Shown: piece by piece, positions 7,406-9,211 of the stretch
Layout: every line of letters begins with the position of its first letter
How positions within the stretch are numbered: the stretch's first letter is position 1
Assembly: GCA_015661035.1 (NCBI GenBank)
Contig: JACVJA010000037.1
Coordinates: 1-9,211, forward strand
Origin: Candidatus Calidifonticultor daggyaiensis
Lineage (GTDB): Bacteria; Actinomycetota; Humimicrobiia; Humimicrobiales; Humimicrobiaceae
Reading direction: 5' to 3'
Length of the DNA: 9,211 nt
The notes under the pieces: generated by a model
What the model was told of the DNA's origin: nothing
Seen by the model: the letters and a program-made list of their open reading frames with translations, nothing else
Databases searched by the model: none
Translations under genes and position numbers: made by a program

Positions 7406-7723
7406 TTATTCAAAATGAGGTAAATCCCATTCTATTATTGGTTTACCATCATATTTTTCTTCCCAGATTTTATGCCATTTTTTGTATCTATCTTTTGAAA
7501 AATCCAATTTATTATTTTCATCAACAAAATATATATCCATTGCAACTCCAAGTTGATGATTTGATTTTTTAATTACTCCATCACATTTGCTCTTACCTTC
7601 ATTATATAATCTTTTTTGTTCTTCTGTTGACCTTAAAACATAGTCAATAATTGGTTTTTCATTCGCTTGTATCATTTCATAAAGTAATTGAACAATCTTT
7701 CTTGTAAATTCAACCCTATTCAT
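7406..7723 (-). CDS. Phage endolysin, zinc M15 peptidase (D-Ala-D-Ala/L-Ala-D-Glu type)
   Basis: This 105-residue cytoplasmic enzyme is expected to cut peptide stems of peptidoglycan at the end of infection. The M15 signature is complete: SNHQLGVAMD at 54-63 gives the zinc ligands His56 and Asp63, and the C-terminal WDLPHFE at 99-105 gives the third ligand His103 and the catalytic acid Asp100, three residues before it as in T5-type endolysins. The upstream R-S-TEEQKRLYNEGKS helix (31-45) is also typical. The protein stops right after PHFE, so it is a minimal catalytic domain without a cell-wall-binding domain. It has no signal peptide, so it needs a holin, and membrane proteins lie just upstream. 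ATG 7723 has AAAAGG about 13 bases before it, inside the end of the 44-residue gene. Exact bond specificity cannot be told. Confidence 0.93.
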   Translation of the reverse strand: MNRVEFTRKIVQLLYEMIQANEKPIIDYVLRSTEEQKRLYNEGKSKCDGVIKKSNHQLGVAMDIYFVDENNKLDFSKDRYKKWHKIWEEKYDGKPIIEWDLPHFE

Positions 7724-7732
7724 AAACTTTGC

Positions 7733-7867
7733 TTACCTTTTCTGGTATATTGTTTGCGATATTATTTTCATTACCCATACAATTATATTTATTCCAACAT
7801 ATAAAACAAATGCACAGAAAACTACAATAATTATTTTACAGATTATACTAATTATATCAAGAATCAT
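7733..7867 (-). CDS. Small single-helix membrane peptide in the lysis cassette
   Basis: A 44-residue frame runs from ATG 7867 to TAA 7733. Residues about 5-33 form one long hydrophobic helix (IISIICKIIIVVFCAFVLYV and on), followed by a basic tail ending IYQKR. The SD is weak. It lies between the holin candidate and the endolysin, nine bases before the endolysin start, and its last codons carry the endolysin's SD-like AAAAGG. It fills what would otherwise be a 157-base gap in an otherwise gapless operon. It could be a pinholin-like, antiholin or lysis-accessory peptide. It may also be a chance frame in AT-rich DNA, so confidence is moderate. Confidence 0.55.
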   Translation of the reverse strand: MILDIISIICKIIIVVFCAFVLYVGINIIVWVMKIISQTIYQKR

Positions 7868-7880
7868 TTTTCAAATAACA

Positions 7881-8147
7881 TTAAGATTTTTTTGCATGTG
7901 TTCTTAAAACTCCATAAATTCCGTTTACTACTGCTATAATTATAGCAGCGGTTTGTGGAGGTATAACATCTTTTAACATACCAACAATACTAACAATATT
8001 TGTGCATACTGTCATCCAGAATTCAGTAGTTTTATATCCTGGTTTAGTTTCTCCGTTCATAACAACCTCCTTTTTTGCTTCTTTTTTTAATTCATCAAAA
8101 CTCTTTTTTAATGTAAAATACAATCGTATTTTCTGTAATAAATTCAT
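7881..8147 (-). CDS. Putative holin with two possible starts (88 or 59 residues)
   Basis: The long form is 88 residues from ATG 8147, three bases after the previous stop, with only a weak SD. A second in-frame ATG at 8060 (residue 30, MNGETKPGYKTTEFW) has a near-perfect AAGGAGG five bases upstream and would give 59 residues. The first 29 residues are a basic amphipathic helix (LKKSFDELKKEAKKE). The shared core has two membrane segments: about 42-58 (EFWMTVCTNIVSIVGML) and about 63-81 (PPQTAAIIIAVVNGIYGVL), joined by a short turn with PP, and a basic end HAKKS. The KTTEFW...PP...Y..LR.. arrangement resembles small phage membrane proteins often annotated as holins. Position just upstream of the endolysin supports that. 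A two-start scheme, as in lambda S, is possible. Confidence 0.75.
   Translation of the reverse strand: MNLLQKIRLYFTLKKSFDELKKEAKKEVVMNGETKPGYKTTEFWMTVCTNIVSIVGMLKDVIPPQTAAIIIAVVNGIYGVLRTHAKKS
7931..7948. repeat. Perfect 18-bp palindrome inside the holin candidate gene
   Basis: CTGCTATAATTATAGCAG reads identically on both strands. It lies in codons for the second membrane segment (Ala-Ala-Ile-Ile-Ile-Ala). With no loop it could act as a DNA-level inverted repeat or a weak mRNA hairpin. Codon constraint in AT-rich DNA may be enough to explain it. Confidence 0.6.
8066..8072 (-). promoter_or_regulatory. Strong internal ribosome binding site for the short holin form
   Basis: AAGGAGG (minus strand) lies five bases before the internal ATG at 8060. 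It is a better match than the SD of any other gene in the lysis cassette and lies inside the coding frame of the long form (codons for Lys-Glu-Val). It therefore either marks the true start or creates a second product. Confidence 0.7.
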
Positions 8148-8150
8148 ATG

Positions 8151-8333
8151 TTACTTAAAAAACAATAAAATTATCATCATAATCGCAGAAAAAATTTGTA
8201 AGAATATTATCAATTGTTTTTCATTAAAACTGAAATAAGAATCTATATCATAATAATTATTTCCTAAAATAGTCCAGAAAGAAATAAACAATATAATCAA
8301 TATTAAAAAACTTCCTATAAGTATTTTCAACAC
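8151..8333 (-). CDS. Small two-helix membrane protein, lysis-cassette candidate
   Basis: This 60-residue protein uses a GTG start at 8333 (a TTG follows directly). AAAGGA about 13 bases upstream overlaps the stop of the preceding gene. Residues about 2-24 and 38-59 are strongly hydrophobic helices (ILIGSFLILIILFISFW and LIIFLQIFSAIMMIILLFF), joined by a polar, aspartate- and tyrosine-rich loop (NNYYDIDSYFSFNEKQ). It looks like a helical hairpin. No family is recognised. Its position three bases before the holin candidate suggests a holin, antiholin or other lysis-regulating membrane role, or simple membrane targeting in the same operon. Confidence 0.7.
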   Translation of the reverse strand: MLKILIGSFLILIILFISFWTILGNNYYDIDSYFSFNEKQLIIFLQIFSAIMMIILLFFK

Positions 8334-8343
8334 AATTGTTTTT

Positions 8344-8607
8344 TTATCCTTTGTTATTAAAAACTTTTCTTCGTAATGCTTCTATTTCTTTTTCTATATA
8401 TTCAAACTTCTGTTCAAACTTTACTAATATTTTTCCTTGTTCTTCATCAACTTTCTTTAATTCATCAATTCTATCTCCTAATCCTTTTAACTTCATTTCT
8501 ATTTCCTTAAAATGATTTCCCCAAAACCATATAATCAATACAAGTGCTATTAATCCACCACTTGACCCAGTAATATTTAACAATTCTTTCAATAAAGATA
8601 AATCCAT
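8344..8607 (-). CDS. Membrane-anchored coiled-coil protein, spanin-like or holin-associated
   Basis: This is an 87-residue protein from ATG 8607. A GTG three codons upstream at 8616 would add three residues; neither has a strong SD. Residues about 17-31 form one hydrophobic helix (LIALVLIIWFWG). Residues about 33-83 form a charged coiled coil with heptad-like spacing (EIEMKLKGLGDRIDELKKV, then VKFEQKFEYIEKEIEALRRKV). An N-terminal membrane helix followed by a coiled coil is the topology of an inner-membrane spanin (Rz type). XhlA-type haemolysin-accessory proteins have the reverse order. No overlapping or nested outer-membrane spanin lipoprotein with a lipobox was found, so a spanin role is unproven. 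Confidence 0.75.
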   Translation of the reverse strand: MDLSLLKELLNITGSSGGLIALVLIIWFWGNHFKEIEMKLKGLGDRIDELKKVDEEQGKILVKFEQKFEYIEKEIEALRRKVFNNKG

Positions 8608-8634
8608 ATTCTGCACTTGTTATAACTTTACAAT

Positions 8635-8696
8635 TTATTGTAGATATTCTTTAATCATACCTTTATAAGTAATATCTAAAAATTCATAATTATCTA
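8635..8696 (-). pseudogene. Out-of-frame C-terminal remnant of the 102-residue gene
   Basis: Immediately after the frame ends at 8690, the next reading frame on the minus strand reads sensibly as LDNYEFLDITYKGMIKEYLQ and stops at TAA 8637-8635. This 20-residue stretch has no start of its own. It would join the upstream gene as ...HSTLDNYEF... if one copy of the ATGT duplication were absent. I take it as the displaced end of that gene. Confidence 0.55.
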
Positions 8697-8998
8697 ATGT
8701 ATGTTGAATGATAAATTATGTAATTATTATCAACAAAATATCCTGATGTATCATTTAACAAAACAGAAGTTGAAATTTGTTGAGTAGAATTAAACACGTT
8801 AAAAATGTTATTGGAATTATCAAGATATATACAAAAATCATCTCCTTCTAAATACCACATTGATGATTTCATTAACCTTGTTTTTGCTTCATCTAAACGG
8901 ACAAGAACTTTTTTTGTATTTGTGTTGTAAATGTAAATATATCCTAACAAAAAGCAGGGGACACACAAAAAAATTATACTATAAATAATCTTTTTCAT
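8690..8998 (-). CDS. Small membrane-anchored or secreted protein, probably shortened by frameshift
   Basis: This 102-residue protein starts at ATG 8998 with a strong AGGAGG eight bases upstream, one base after the stop of the preceding gene. The N-terminus has a Lys-Lys start then about 20 hydrophobic residues (IIYSIIFLCVPCFLLGYIYIY), a signal anchor or uncleaved signal peptide. CVPC is not a proper lipobox. The remainder is soluble, with alternating strand-like sequence (MWYLEGDDFCIYLDNSNNIFNVF), so it probably faces outward. No family is recognised. The visible end (STYIR) is likely artificial. A tandem ATGT pair at 8697-8704 shifts the frame, and removing four bases would give 119 residues ending at 8635. 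It may be a lysis accessory, an infection-exclusion protein or a cargo gene. Confidence 0.75.
   Translation of the reverse strand: MKKIIYSIIFLCVPCFLLGYIYIYNTNTKKVLVRLDEAKTRLMKSSMWYLEGDDFCIYLDNSNNIFNVFNSTQQISTSVLLNDTSGYFVDNNYIIYHSTYIR
8697..8704 (-). repeat. Tandem 4-bp duplication (ATGTATGT) at a frameshift point
   Basis: Two adjacent ATGT units (ACATACAT on the coding strand) occur exactly where the 102-residue frame turns into TACATTAGATAA. Deleting one unit restores ACATTAGATAAT and a plausible 20-residue C-terminus. Slipped-strand duplication or a sequencing/assembly error would both create it. Confidence 0.6.
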
Positions 8999-8999
8999 T

Positions 9000-9211
9000 T
9001 TATTGCCCTCCTAACAATTTCCAATCCCAGGCATTATTCATACCTGTAGAAATCCATAATCTATAATTACTGTCAACAATTGTTTGTCTTAAAGCTGTAG
9101 GTGTTGTTATTCCGACTTCATATGGTTCTTTATAAATATAACTTTTCCCCACCATACCTTTGTCAAAATCTAATATATCTGTTTCCCAACTATTAATATA
9201 AATGTGATAAT
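9000..9211 (-). CDS. C-terminus of a tail-fibre-like or tail-associated protein (partial, N-terminus beyond right edge)
   Basis: The last 69 codons and TAA of a frame enter from the right edge (first complete codon at 9209). The sequence reads YHIYINSWETDILDFD, then a Gly/Thr/Tyr-rich strand pattern, and ends SNYRLWISTGMNNAWDWKLL followed by GGQ. Short strands and an ending of the type RLW(I/V)xTG...W(K/T)LL are common in phage tail-fibre or receptor-binding protein C-termini. This is inference from style, and the family cannot be fixed from 69 residues. It ends one base before the strong-SD 102-residue gene, whose SD lies in its final Gly-Gly codons. Confidence 0.75.
   Translation of the reverse strand, partial: YHIYINSWETDILDFDKGMVGKSYIYKEPYEVGITTPTALRQTIVDSNYRLWISTGMNNAWDWKLLGGQ
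9007..9012 (-). promoter_or_regulatory. Strong ribosome binding site for the 102-residue gene
   Basis: A perfect AGGAGG lies eight bases before ATG 8998, embedded in the last codons of the partial tail-fibre-like gene. It fixes the start of the membrane-anchored protein and suggests that gene was well expressed before, or despite, its frameshift. Confidence 0.75.

Noticed and set aside
7405..7413. TTG start at 7413 for the long tail protein
   Set aside because: It adds only three residues, overlaps the endolysin end, and has no SD; ATG 7404 directly after the stop is preferred, though the TTG cannot be excluded.
7360..8238. Plus-strand open frames at 7360-7572 and 8002-8238
   Set aside because: They lie opposite the endolysin and holin-region genes, lack an SD, and translate to low-complexity aromatic/Ile-rich sequence.
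8608..8616. GTG start at 8616 for the membrane coiled-coil protein
   Set aside because: No SD at suitable spacing and only three residues gained; ATG 8607 chosen.
8617..8689. Promoter or terminator in the gap after the 102-residue gene
   Set aside because: No clear -10/-35 pair or GC stem with T-run on the minus strand; most of the gap is better explained as the displaced end of the frameshifted gene.
1..9211. Genetic code reassignment of TAG or TGA
   Set aside because: All genes read through without in-frame TAG or TGA, and gene ends use TAA or TGA at sensible junctions.

Overview
The window is a strongly AT-rich stretch of a double-stranded DNA phage or prophage late region. All fourteen genes I support lie on the minus strand, so the biological reading direction is from high to low coordinates. 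Genes are packed tightly, with one-base gaps, TAATG or ATGA overlaps and only very short spacers, as in one long late operon. Shine-Dalgarno (SD) sequences of AGGAGG type and ordinary use of TAA and TGA stops point to a bacterial host with the standard bacterial code. The host cannot be named from this sequence. The identification as phage rests on three things: a phage-type M15 endolysin beside small membrane proteins, a very long tail protein with a typical N-terminal nozzle motif, and coiled-coil virion-like proteins.

Layout in transcription order (right to left). (a) 9000-9211 is the C-terminus of a protein that looks like a tail fibre or tail-associated protein. (b) 8635-8998 is a small membrane-anchored protein whose frame is broken near its end by a tandem 4-bp duplication. 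(c) 7406-8607 is a lysis-type cassette: a membrane anchor plus coiled coil (spanin-like), a two-helix membrane protein, a holin candidate with a strong internal second start, a 44-residue membrane peptide, and a minimal zinc M15 peptidase (endolysin). (d) 3730-7404 encodes a 1224-residue tail protein. Its N- and C-terminal parts resemble a tail nozzle or beta-propeller protein. They are separated by roughly 700 residues of inserted beta-sandwich modules: a discoidin-like domain, three related modules and a carbohydrate-binding-like domain. (e) 1-3733 holds a small beta-rich protein, two coiled-coil proteins with a 90-residue protein between them, and a large proline-rich multidomain protein cut by the left edge.

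How they may work together (inference): the tail protein and fibre bind the host surface, the coiled-coil and membrane-active proteins after the nozzle gene sit where podovirus-like genomes often carry ejection proteins, and the lysis cassette releases progeny. The most unusual signal is at the left edge. The last ~95 visible residues of the proline-rich protein resemble the start of a DNA polymerase III beta-type sliding clamp, which is not expected in a structural or ejection-type gene block.

No tRNA, rRNA, CRISPR array, transposon or convincing terminator was seen. There is no gene-free stretch longer than 300 bases.
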